Source of the DNA: Apostichopus japonicus
Lineage: Eukaryota > Echinodermata > Holothuroidea > Aspidochirotida > Stichopodidae
Length of the DNA stretch: 64,000 nucleotides
Direction: 5' to 3'
Assembly: GCF_037975245.1 (NCBI RefSeq)
Contig: NC_092565.1
Coordinates: forward strand, 9,716,499-9,780,498
Part shown: positions 1-29,900 of the stretch, piece after piece
How the letters are laid out: each line of letters starts with the position of its first letter
How positions within the stretch are numbered: the first letter of the stretch is position 1
Position numbers and translations under genes: made by a program
The notes under the pieces: model-generated
Seen by the model: only the letters and a program-made list of their open reading frames with translations
Told to the model about the DNA's origin: nothing
The model's database searches: none

Positions 1-605
1 GGGTGTGAAGACTCGCGCACAGAGAAACATCTCATGCCGGTAATCTGACCTAGTTTCGATTGAGGTGTAACAGAAGTGTTAGACACCACCATCGATCCCA
101 GAAAATACACACACAGCTTGCTACCGTCAGTAATTAAACACTAGTGTACAGTCAATACATACAACTACGGTCAATATCCACAACACAGTGTACATAGCAG
201 CGCTGGACATCTCAGATCTAGATAAAAGATAACAATGTATCACGTTTCATTACTCTCTGCATTTTGTAGCAACAAGAAGAAAACTTCACTTGCAAGCAAC
301 GGAAAGTTAACTTTTTCAGAGTTTGGCACGTGATTTGGGGCTAGTCTTCAATGCCTTTAAAGATGTTCATCTGAATTGTACAACACTGGCACAGTGTGTC
401 ATTGGTTTGTTTGCCCCCCCTCCCCCTCCCCTACATTCCAACTATAATTAGTGTGTCATTATCATCAATGCTTGGTAAATTAACATCATGTTGGTTGGCA
501 GGCTGTATAAATTATGCATATTAACCTATTCACCTAATAGTGCTTATTTACAGGTACATTACAAGCCAACATCAGGACATAGTTTTTTTGTTCTCATATT
601 CACAG
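1..605 (+). other. FHIP2A upstream intron sequence
   Basis: No exon encoding the expected MFSKFTSIL-type N-terminus is visible, so this is read as the 3' part of an intron. It holds a short C-rich tract near 415-432 and nothing else I recognise. Confidence 0.6.
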
Positions 606-18537
<17,932 letters not shown>

Positions 18538-21500
18538 CCGGCATACAGCTAAACAGGAAGTACAACTACACTGTGGGTGACATTAGACCTTGATGTATTA
18601 ACACTTTCTAAGTTGGTTCAAGTTTTCTTGAGTTTGGGCAAGATAAAGTACCCCATGAGTCAAGGTTCTCGATGTGTTTGATATAAATTTGGCAGTCTTT
18701 ATAGCTAAATGCTCAAGATCTGTAAGCTGGGTGTAATTTTTTCAAAGTTTGTGGACTGTAATGTATTAGAGCAAAACTCGCTTGCACCAAATTTGACAGA
18801 AGTTACTGGTAGAATCAAAGCAACTAAGTTTTTATTATATTTCATATGTTTATTATGATAATAGTGGAATTAACATGAAATTGAGTTTTCAGTGAAGGTG
18901 TTTTTACTTCCCTTTATAAATCCACATTTTTTGACAAATTCCAGACTAACTACACCCACTGTATTAAAGGATTTTGTTTTCTTTTTGACTCTATGAGAGC
19001 TCTGTGTGGGTTGTCTTTGAATACTGAGAATCTCAGGTTAATTGCATCAGTCGGAAATACCATAAAAATGGAGAAGCAAACATCCAACTTTAAGCCAGAT
19101 CGTTAATATAAAGTAAGGACAACTTTAAAGGTCATCTTTGTTGTGCTGGCCCTTCCCTCCCACATGATGTAAACAGGTCCTAGAAACAAATGAACACAAT
19201 AAGCAAGTGCAATGGCTAGCTGTTTGCTCACTGGTAAAATGCATACAGGTATTGTTAGTTTTATGCCTACATTTTTTAATTTTGAAGCCAGTGCAGTACA
19301 GATACTAGGAAGTGTTTAAAAAGATGCTGTTATGTTAGGCTTGTAGCTGTAGGAGTCCCTGAACTTCAAATGAAGCTTCCTTCATTTTGCTTGACTAGCT
19401 TACATCCTGGGAGAAGTCATGGGGAGGATGACAGAGGGCAGCGCACCACTGTCTAGTTGGACTGTTTGGCATCAGCCCGACATCTTGCCACGTTACTCCA
19501 GATAATATAACTGTTACAATTATAGTTATTACAAACTTATCACTTAGCCTAACCAGGAACTACTAGATTACAGACATAGCTTCATTTGCATGTAAAAATC
19601 ATGTCAGGAGATTTTTTTTAGTTGTTTTTTTCTTGTCAAGTGATTAGATTGAATTACCATCTGTTTGCATGGTTTGGTTGCAACAAAAAAAACAACTGAA
19701 GAAATAATGACAGAAACTTGAGTGCAAAATAAGCGAAGCTAGTGAGTACACTAGGGCCATAACAAACCACTCTTGTAATACAACAAGCTTACTCTTCTTT
19801 CATTCCTTTCCTTTCTTTCTATTTTTTTTGTTTGAGAAAAGGAATAGAAAAATGTTAAGGTTGTTTCTCATTTCCAGAAACTGTTGACTGTAAACTGCCA
19901 TGAAATTTAGTAGAAGGGTTTATCTTTTAGGGTTTTTTTATGAGAATTTAGGTCATTTTTATGAGAAGATGATTAAGAGTTAAATTACAATTCCTTCTAC
20001 TGACGAACGCTTGTAAAGATATATACATTTGTTTTCACCCACAATCTTCACAATCAGGGTGTTAATTGGGCCAACAACTAAGGGTAATATGAAACTGTAC
20101 ACAACTGGCTTTTTGTTGGGGTCTTCCACCATTTAGGGACCCTCAACAATGCAAATCCTAGTATTGGCAGTGTCTCTTAGTTCTGCCAGGAAGGAAATGT
20201 ATACGGCTAGAAATCAATAAGGTTTAACGGAAACACACGTCAATAAGAAAGGGAAAAAGCTGAATAGAATAATTTGTTCTATTGTTTACTTTATCATTTC
20301 TAGGAAGTTTGAATTTAACTGTTTGCATGATAGGAGGAAGAATGTCATGTAAACAGTGTTTTCTGTAGATTTCCTCATCGTCACAGTAACATTTGAATTT
20401 GATATGACATTTTTGTATTGTGAGAATTCGTTCCGTTACGTGATGGTTCCGAAAGAGGTGTTAGGCAATTTGTTAACTTTTAAATCATTTTAATATTACG
20501 TGGTAATATTTTGTGGTTTGACGTCCGTAATCGGGAAACAGGACAATTTTCCAGTTCCGTGTTATTTCTGATAAAAAGTACTATTCCATTATTGGTGTTG
20601 AACCACATAGGTGTAGTCTCTGTTTATGTAAGAGATGATAAATGTTGATACATAAACCACAGAGGACATAAAATTAATATGGAAAATTATGCACTCATTT
20701 AAAAAAAGCAATAATTCTCCAATCAAGCTAAGAGAAGGATATTACATGAGATACAGCCAAGTGGTTGGATTTGACAGTGAACTCAATAATGAAAAAGGGA
20801 GGGGGGGCACTATCCAGTAGAAAAAGAAGACTTCCAAATTGTTTTATAGGAGTGATTGGGAACGGAGTACCTTAACTCTTTATCTTTGCGATGCTTTTGA
20901 AATATTGTTGTGGATGAGTGTCCTTGAGATGAGTCTTGTGGCAGTTGTTAGAGCAGGTGTTTCATGAATTCTTGCAAATTTCAGGGGAAAAAAAGAAGAA
21001 TTTTCGTACTTTACTTGACTTGAAAGTAGAAACAAACCTTGTTAATCGTTTGTGAGTGGATGGACCCTATCAAGATACTTCAAGTAAAAGTGTTCCAAAT
21101 ATCTGTTACTGTTTTCTATTAAATAAGGAACAAAGAATGAGATCCATCCAAATGCAAGCCCAGAGTTGGGTCACACCCAAAAAGTAAGATATTTTACGAA
21201 TATGTTAGATTTTGTGATGAATTTAAGAAAAGACAGGGAATAAAGAGCATGTAATATTCAATAGGTTTTTTATACCTTAGTTATATTTTAAGGGAGTTTT
21301 TTATTAATTTATTTTGCTCCCCTTTTTTTCTTTTCTTTTTATGAGGAGGAGGGGGGGTGGGGGTTTTACTTAACTATTTTAATAATATCAGTACACATTT
21401 AACTCAGTAGTTTTGTAAGTTTACGAATTTACTGGACTTAAAATTCAGAATACACCTAAACAGTGATATCAGCGTTGTACTTGTAGTTCTGAATAGGCTA

Positions 21501-22040
21501 TTTTAGGGGAGAGGAGATTGAAGGTGGGGGGGGGGGGTTACTGGGAATATGAAAGAACTTTCAGAATCAGGTTTTATATTTGAAGAGAAAGTTCATTTAA
21601 ATAAAGGACTACATGATCTTTTCCCCAAGTTAATCCAGAACCTTAAAGAAAATATCTTGTGCCAGACAATTTATTTCCGTATCATGCTGAATTTCCTAGA
21701 AAACTGAGTGGGTGGTACATTTATGGTTTGAGGAAATTCACATTTTTTGACGGGCATACCCTCAATATGCAAGTTTTTATGGTCCGAGTTTTTTTGCTTG
21801 TGTAACATTTCAGTGTGCATTAAAATGTATTATTAGTATAGGGTTTTGTAAGTATGAACTGCGAGATGTGAGACATAATTTATCAAAGCCAAATGTCTAT
21901 ATTTTTTTTTTTCCTTTTATATAATTATGATTATTTTAACTTTTATCATTTATTTCAAAAATTACACATGTGCTAATTTATTTAACAGAGGGAATCTTTT
22001 GCTATAATATAGATTGACTAAACAACTGTAAATAAATTGT
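18538..22040 (+). other. FHIP2A: FHIP2A 3' UTR / 3' flank
   Basis: Non-coding on both strands. Possible + strand poly(A) hexamers include AATAAA at 21239 and 22031, so the UTR could be up to 3.5 kb. T-rich and A-rich runs and G tracts (20802, 21349, 21528) are present. I cannot fix the transcript end from sequence. Confidence 0.4.
22031..22036 (+). terminator. candidate distal poly(A) signal of FHIP2A
   Basis: AATAAA followed within 30 nt by a GT-rich stretch (TTGTGTCGTGTATCGTGTCG), the usual layout of a cleavage site. Nearer hexamers lack such a clear GT-rich element. Confidence 0.35.
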
Positions 22041-22059
22041 GTCGTGTATCGTGTCGGTG

Positions 22060-25000
22060 CAAGTCGATTAAATGAGGAGGAATGACCCTAAAGATACTTT
22101 ATACTTTGGTTTATAGTAAAGCAAGGTAGTACACAGCCTTCAGAGGTCAAGAGGTCAAAGGAAATTTTACATGAGATGAAACCTTTCCAATTATTTTATT
22201 GAAGCTAAAGTCGCACTTATTAACACACATGGAATATAACATTGTCTGTCCCTGGAAGATCCATGTAACTAAGTGTCTATAAGAACACTGTAGTAATAGA
22301 GGTAAATATTAACATAAATTGATATGAAAATCAACATTACAGTTACCACTGTCAATAAAGCGTTACAGCAATTTTACGTAAATACTAAATAACCTATTGT
22401 ACCATGTGGCATCAGAAAATACTAATTTGGAAACAATTTCAAAAGGTCGTGTTCACGAACTATTTTATCGGCTGTATATGGTGAGAATTGGCATGGCAGT
22501 ACCTGTTATCTATACAGATGTATACTTTAGTATGAAGAAACCTGAACCATCTGTTCTGGATTCAGGAAATATTTGACAATGTTGAATGTTTCTGCAATTA
22601 TAACATTCATTTTATGATTGTGGTCTGGGGGCAGGTGATTTTTTTAATTGGATGTGTTGTAATAAAAACAAACTCACAAGTGGGAATTCATGCTGGTCAC
22701 ATGGCAAAACTGAGCCATCGCATGAAAACATGATTTGAATGATTATGAAGTTAACACATATTGGCATGCTTTACTGCTATACGACCAACAACACTCAAAA
22801 AGTGATGATCAAAACTATCTGAAAAAACATTAACAGATATATCTCTGTTGTGATTGTAGGAAAGGTCACCAATTTTTCTAACTTTCAAAATTACTCTTTT
22901 TATCAGGTTATACACATAGAAGAATAGTGATTTTGCAATCAGAATGAATCACTTTCAAGTTCTAATATGACTGCAATATATTGCAGGTATATGTCAGAGG
23001 CATGAGAATCAATACGGAGAGGCCCCAAAACCTCATCCCCAACCCAACCCCTACCTGATGAATGAAAGATTATAAAGTGTGAAGGAAATCATAAAATACA
23101 ACAGAAATACTCTTTTAAGTTTTTCATGCATGAAATTATATTTTATAACCATATTCAATAGGGCTTCAAGTGACTGATCCAAAACTGGAACAGCATTACA
23201 ATGTTTCTGTTAAAATCAACTATTGCACTTACAAGATGCATCTGTACTAAATATAATAATTTTTAACTTATAGCCACAAGAAAAAAGAATAACCCATAAA
23301 ACATACACAAAAACTGTCATAAAATGCATAAAACTGTGTTCACTGAGGGGTTCATGGAGGGCTGTGACTAACACTTGATTACAAAAATATATATATAACA
23401 TCTACCTATTGAACCAAATCATTCTGCACATAACTCAATACAGCCATTGTACCAGATTGACAAAACTGAAAGGGTCATTCAATAATAAAAATAATATTCT
23501 ATAATTCTTGGTCTGAATGGGAAAGTTGAAACAGTCAATTAATTCTTCTCTCTGCAAATCACTTTGCCTCTCTTCCCTTCTTCAGACAAAAACCCTTTTT
23601 TTTTAACCATCTATTATAGAAAGAACTTGAATTTCATCACCATAGTCACTGGAAACGTGACAAAGTTTCAATCCCATTAAACATCACTTGATCAAGGCAT
23701 CATCATTATCACACTCAAAAAGTCATATTTTCTGGTTTAGAAAGAGCAGTCAGTATTCAAGCTTGGCATAACCCAGACTAGGTTTGTAAGAAAATACCCC
23801 AAAACGTAACAAATTAGTTAAAAGTTGCATTGTGCATTGGATGATATTTAGTACAATTTTTGTTTCTTTTTTGGGTTTGTCAACAATATGACTCCATGGT
23901 AGAAAGTGATGTTACAGGCAACTCTCAAATAGCAGACTGACCTTAATAGTGGCCCCAAGTGTATTTAAGTGACATTGACATGACATTTGACCTGCAGTGA
24001 CCTGACGGTAGCACACTTAGAGGCGTTAATCCATTCTTTGCATCCATATACTATTAGAAAATACACATCAAAACTTGACGTGTGACATATGTGGGACAAG
24101 GGACTCTTCTCTGCCACTGAACGTAAAGTTTTGTTTGTATCATAACTTGAAACCAATTATAATGGTATGCAGCACTCTAATACACTATGTATATACCTCT
24201 TTTTACTCATCATGGTCATCAGCAGGATACAGTTTATTGTTTAGAGATCATGTCTACCAACAAGTCAATTTGTGACCCTCAAAATAACGTAACTAAACAA
24301 AAACCTAGAAACAACATGAAGCGGTTGAACCAGCTTTACTTAACAATTTCAAATCAATAAAATATGGAGAAAATGAATGGCGGCACCCGTGCCATCTGTT
24401 GACACTTAATTGTGATAACTGCTTGTGACAAATTCTTAAGTACTTGAGGAGTTGTAAAAACAAACGCTGTTGTGAAAATTTGAAGGTTGCATAAAAAGCA
24501 GCAGACTCATGAATATTCAGTATCATGACTAATAATGAACTTGATTAACCAATGGTTTGCAGCATATTTGATATTTTATCCCCTTTTGATTTGTTGTTCT
24601 TTCACCTTTACCTCTTCCCCTACCACTTTCCACCCCCCTTCCCAATCCCCCACATCCTTCCTTTTTCTTGAGACGGATTATTATGCCTCTCTACACCCCA
24701 CCCCCCACAGCTCCATTCCCTTTGTCGGGGAAACAAGTTGTTAAAAGTGAGGAAAATTCCCCACATCAGAAGTCAAACCATGTAGTTCTTGCATAGTGTT
24801 GCTGCTTCACCAATATAGCAAGATGAGTCGTGCCATTTCATAATATTTGCATAATAATATCGGTCACAGATCTGCAGACAAGTTGTAACCAGTCCGTTGC
24901 TTACAGATAGATGATTACTCAGAAAATGTTTTCACAATTTGTGGCGGACAAAACAATATCCAGCATGAAATACAAACCACCTGATCACTCAATTTCAGAA

Positions 25001-26800
25001 TAAATTGCCTCCATATGTGACCTATTTTCTTTTTTCTTTAAAGAGTATTTGTTATTGTTTATAAAGGTACAGTACAGTAAGAGAGAAAGTACTTGATTAA
25101 AATAATTGCATAGCTAATAATAGTTTGTTCTAAACTGTAATTTTGAGTTTCATGTAAGCTGCAGTTTTAGCACTAGCTTGTTATTTACTTGATATTCTGA
25201 CTAGACTGTGTCATATTCACATACAATTGGAGGCCTCCTCTGATGTTTCATTTGTTCTTTGCACTTAAGTGACATTTTCACCAGATGAAAATAGGGCTGT
25301 ATACAAAAATGAATGCTGAGTATGTGGCACCTTATTCCTAAATACACTGTGTATGAAGCACTACCATTGTCATGTGAAATGGCCACACACACACACACGT
25401 ACCCACATGCACACACAACATTATGGACCATAAACATCAAAAGACAAACATACATAATGACCAATATTTAGCACATCACTTGTTCAAATAAAGTGAGAAT
25501 GGTCCTATATACAGAAAATATTAAAGCATGGAATGTTCAAATCAAATGTACATTTTGAAATACATACAGTAAAATTTTGTGTGAGTGTTTGTTATTGGCA
25601 TAAGATATTATTAGACTTGCTATGTATTGCATATTCTTCTAGTTTGTAATTGCAGTTTTATTTAATTAGATGTGACTGGCTCCTTCCTTTCTTTCTCTTT
25701 TTCAAATTATGCTGACAAGGACTAGCTTCAACACATGTTCTTGCCCTGTCTTACACTAACCATACCTAAATTTGTTTAAATTTGATCATGATGCAACAAG
25801 TCCTAGGAGAATTAATTATTTGTAATGAGTCGGGTATAAGATGATAACACTAAGCTTGGAATGATCGTTATTAAAAGTACTTCCTTTTTTCACTCTGGCT
25901 AAGATGTCAGCAACTTGTTCTTCATTGACGTAATATGTCAAACATCAATATCTATCACAAAACTGAGTTAGGTTTGAAATGATGTAGAAATGTCGTTAAA
26001 AAAATACTTCTATCTGTCCAGGTTGTATTTCTATAACACTTATAATTTTTTGTGTAAAAGTAAGTTGGCCTGACGTTTCAATCCTAGCAGGATCTTCTTC
26101 AAAGATTTTCATTTTTTAATTAAGATTTTATTTTTTGTGACATGACTATATCAAACAGCTGAGGTTCATCAATTAAAGTGACTGAACTGCACAGCCTAAT
26201 ACAAGGACCATCAGTCTGGTTCCTAGATAAAAAGGCAAAACTCTTCAGGGAAAAACATAAGTCTCTTGTGCCCTCATGTGCGATGTTTAAGATGTGTTTA
26301 CAAACTTTTCAAGGATATATGGCTTTGAATGTCATCCAAGGATGCTTCGTTGTTTATATGAAGTTAATGAAATATGAATTTGGTTGAGTTATTTGAATTT
26401 TAAGGAACAATGGATTAATATAAACATTCAGGTGTCCGCTGAGATGCTGACATCATCATCATTTAGCCCTTTTTTTGAAAGAAGAATTTGTGATATTTAA
26501 AAATTTGAACGGTGAAATATCTTGAGATTTTTACATGGAATAGCTATAGAACATTACTAGTACTTGAATGGGTGTTTTTTTCACGAGTATAAAATATCAA
26601 GACTAAAATTCTGCCTAAAGTCATCCTTTAAGTAAGTAAAAACACAAACAAACACAAGACATTTACTTACAACGTTTAACTGATACGTGAAACTCTGGAA
26701 ATTACAATCTCAACGAAAGGAGGTAGCAAACCTAAATGGAATCAAGCACATTTATGGCAGTTGAGATGAACCAAGGGGTACAAAGGTCAAACTGGTGCCT
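22060..26800. other. convergent intergenic / BIN3 3' UTR region
   Basis: Between the tails of FHIP2A and BIN3 no coding exon is recognisable. Minus-strand poly(A) hexamers for BIN3 occur near 26127-26132 and, far downstream, near 22191. An (AC)n-like tract lies at 25384-25418. Confidence 0.45.
26063..26105 (-). repeat. repeat-derived block with a palindromic core
   Basis: On the minus strand it reads CTTTGAAGAAGATCCTGC, TAGGATTGAAACGTCAGGCC. The GATCCTGCTAGGATt core is nearly palindromic. From memory this wording recurs at the ends of dispersed elements in invertebrate genomes; the family is not certain. Confidence 0.35.
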
Positions 26801-26953
26801 TCAGTCATCTATCACGATGGAGAGTGCTCTGATGTCAGACATCTTCTGTTGAATTTGTTCTTCAAAGTCTTCGTCACTGATGACCGTCTCCCTGTACTCC
26901 AGCTCTGGTGCTAACTCTGCATAGATCTTGAAACATTGCGTGTAGTACTGAAT
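26801..26953 (-). CDS. BIN3: BIN3 exon 7 with stop
   Basis: Residues 208-257: IQYYTQCFKIYAELA, then acidic SDEDFEEQIQQKM, ending DIRALSIVIDD and TGA (26803-26801). Acceptor CTGTCCACAG. Human BIN3 ends LRALSIVADD, so the C-terminus is intact. Confidence 0.95.
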   Translation of the reverse strand: MQYYTQCFKIYAELAPELEYRETVISDEDFEEQIQQKMSDIRALSIVIDD

Positions 26954-29900
26954 CTGTGGACAGAACAGTATTCAACAGCTGTATATAACAAATGAATTCC
27001 TGAGGAGTTCTTTTAAAAATTACAGAGAGGAACGATGGCACACTGGCATGGCGATGCAAGGTCCTGGTCAGTCAGACAGTGTGTGGGTGTTTAAGAGACT
27101 ACATCTAACCTACCAGTTAACGGGAAAACAAAACCCCAACCATCAGTTTTGGCTTATACGAATGAGATCTTTGTGGAGAGCAACTATCTTTAACAGGAAA
27201 GAAAAAATCTTGTTCCATTTGGGAGCTATCAGACTTGAAAAGTCTGCTGGTTTGTATATCTGACATGTCATATTGCCACTCGGATCTAAAACTGTGATAG
27301 TTTAAAACTATCGAAAAACTAGGGTCACGACGGTAGAGTTGAGTCGAGTCACGATCAGTCAGGCATCGTGATGCTTGGCTCAACCCTGGAGGAAATGTAC
27401 TGACGTCTATTAATTGCACTGAACGATGACTTGCTGTTGACTGGGACCCAAAAGAAAGGGCTGAAAATATACCTGAGCCTTGATTAAAGCTTCAAAACAC
27501 GGCTGGAAGTAATCCAAGCGGCCTTCAAAGAACTCTGGAAGTTCCTTCATTAGCTCGTTGTTGAATTTATCAAAAGATTCCTTTGCTGCTTCCAATCCTT
27601 TCTTAGCCTGGAAAGAAAAAAACATGTTTGTTTAATTAATTTGTAGCACTATGGCACAACTTTGTTGTTTTTCAACCCTTCAAAAGTTTTTACCATCCAA
27701 ACAAGAGGTGGGCACGAAGTGGATATTGCAGTCGGACACAGAGATAAGTTTTGCACCCAATCTATGGGCCACAACACCTAAGGATGTACATCCTGTGCAA
27801 TTGGAATACAACACCATGAAATTAAACATTAAAAATTAAGACATGCACATTGTCCATCTGCAATGTTGAAATCTCCTCTTACTAGGAGGCCCTGTGCCTA
27901 TCTAAAAAATGATCAAAGTACAAATATTCCAATCATTGAGCTTTGATGTACCAAAACAACTCACTAAATATTGGCGGTAAAAACAAAAGAGATTTTTCAT
28001 TTGCAGATTTCAAGGTCAACGTACTTATGCTACATTAGTACCTCCTGTAATATAAACCACTTGACCACTACAGTTGAGGAAGAAACTGCTTTGCCAATGC
28101 TGGCATAAACCATCTTCACATGAGTTCACATGTACTTGAAATTAGTGATTTTCAAGCAGTGAAAATGGGTGGTTAAATACAAAAAAATTAAACTTTTGAA
28201 TGAGCGTTTAAAGATAGGGTTAATATGCTCACTTAAAAATTGTGCTCGATTTTTCACTCAAAATACTAAATAACGTATATCACTTGAATTACCATAAAGA
28301 CAAATTGACCAGATCATTACACAGCTATTCTATACCATCCTACTTACTGTAGTTAACTTGGCAATATTCTGGCCTGTCCGTTCCTTGTCCTCATATTTTT
28401 CAACTTTGACCTGGCAGCGGGTGTACTCCTGTAAACATTGCTCTCGCTTTTTCAAGACCAGATAGATGCTTGGGAAGATCAGAGTAAATTTTTTCATGGG
28501 TTCCACCATCACTTTTGTTGTCTGCGAATTCTGAAGAAAAAAAAAAGAGAGACCAACAACCTTCATGAAGAATAATTTTCATCTTCTTGCAATCAATGTT
28601 AGGCATAACATGTCAGATATAAGATCCAGACATATTTTCCTGCCTGATATATTGTGTTTACAAGGGTTTCACCCATTTGACCTCTAGTGACCTCAAAAGA
28701 CCTTTGACCTCCACCAAAATGAATAGATTCTTCTATTCAACATGGGCCATCCCCATGCCAAGTTTCAGATTCATTGCTGTTTCATTTCTTGAGATATTGT
28801 GGTCATAACCTTTTCACATCTGTTGACATCTGGTGACCCCAAATGACCTTTGACCTCCACTAAAAACAATGGAATAGAATAAAAAGTAAAGGTTTTAAGT
28901 TCTTACAAGTTTGTGAGTCAGTTCTTCGATCTGGCCGACGGATGTACTTATCAACTCTAGGGATTTCAATTCCTCCTCTGTGTTTAAGACGGGACTCGCA
29001 GCTAAGTTATGTCCGATTCTACACTGGTGCTTGGAGAGTGTTGCCATGGCTTCCATACTCTTCTTCAAGTCTTTGTAAAGTCTCTTCGTTGCATCGTCCA
29101 ACCTGACAAAGAATTGAGAGAGAGAGAGATGTTCAGCGGAATAATAATTCCACCAGAATGATGAATCCCTCAGCATTAAAAAATTGAAAAGCTGAAGGTT
29201 TTTGCAGTCTTGTATCGTGTTCAAGGCCTTCTTAAAATACCACTTTTGCTTTCGAATTAGTTTGTGTATAACGGAACGACCTGGTGGAGTTGTGCCAAAG
29301 TTGGAAGTCGGTCACCAGGAGAAAACTTGGTGATCCGTCACGTAATGTTCATTTTATCAGTTATCAAATCCGGTATAGCAGAACATATTGCACATCGTTA
29401 TCTGGATGTTAGCATGGAGCATTGCGGCTTACATACAAAGAGATACAATACAAGCAACAAAACTGAGTGAGAGGAATATGCTAACTTACGCCTCAATCTT
29501 TGTCACCTCCCTGCTGAATTCATTCTCCTCCTGTAAAATCAGAAACATGATATTCATATCTACGTGGTTTACAGAGCATTTGACCGTAGGTCAGGACACA
29601 AGGTATTAAAGGAGAAACCAAACCCCAAAACATATATTGGTCTATAAGGTAGATAAAACTGTCATAAACAACTTCAGCAAGCAGCTACGACAAATCTTAT
29701 TAGACTTGGGAGATATTATAAATTTAATGGGAAGGAGAGGGGGTTCACACACAAGGCTGAAGACTTGAGCAAGTCTAAACATGACAACATCAATTTTGCT
29801 ACATGTCCTTCCCCTTTTCATGATCTTCTTTGTTTATTACATTGTTTATTTTCTGTTATGGAGATGGGTTTTGTGTTTGCTGAACTTTAAGGTTTTGAAA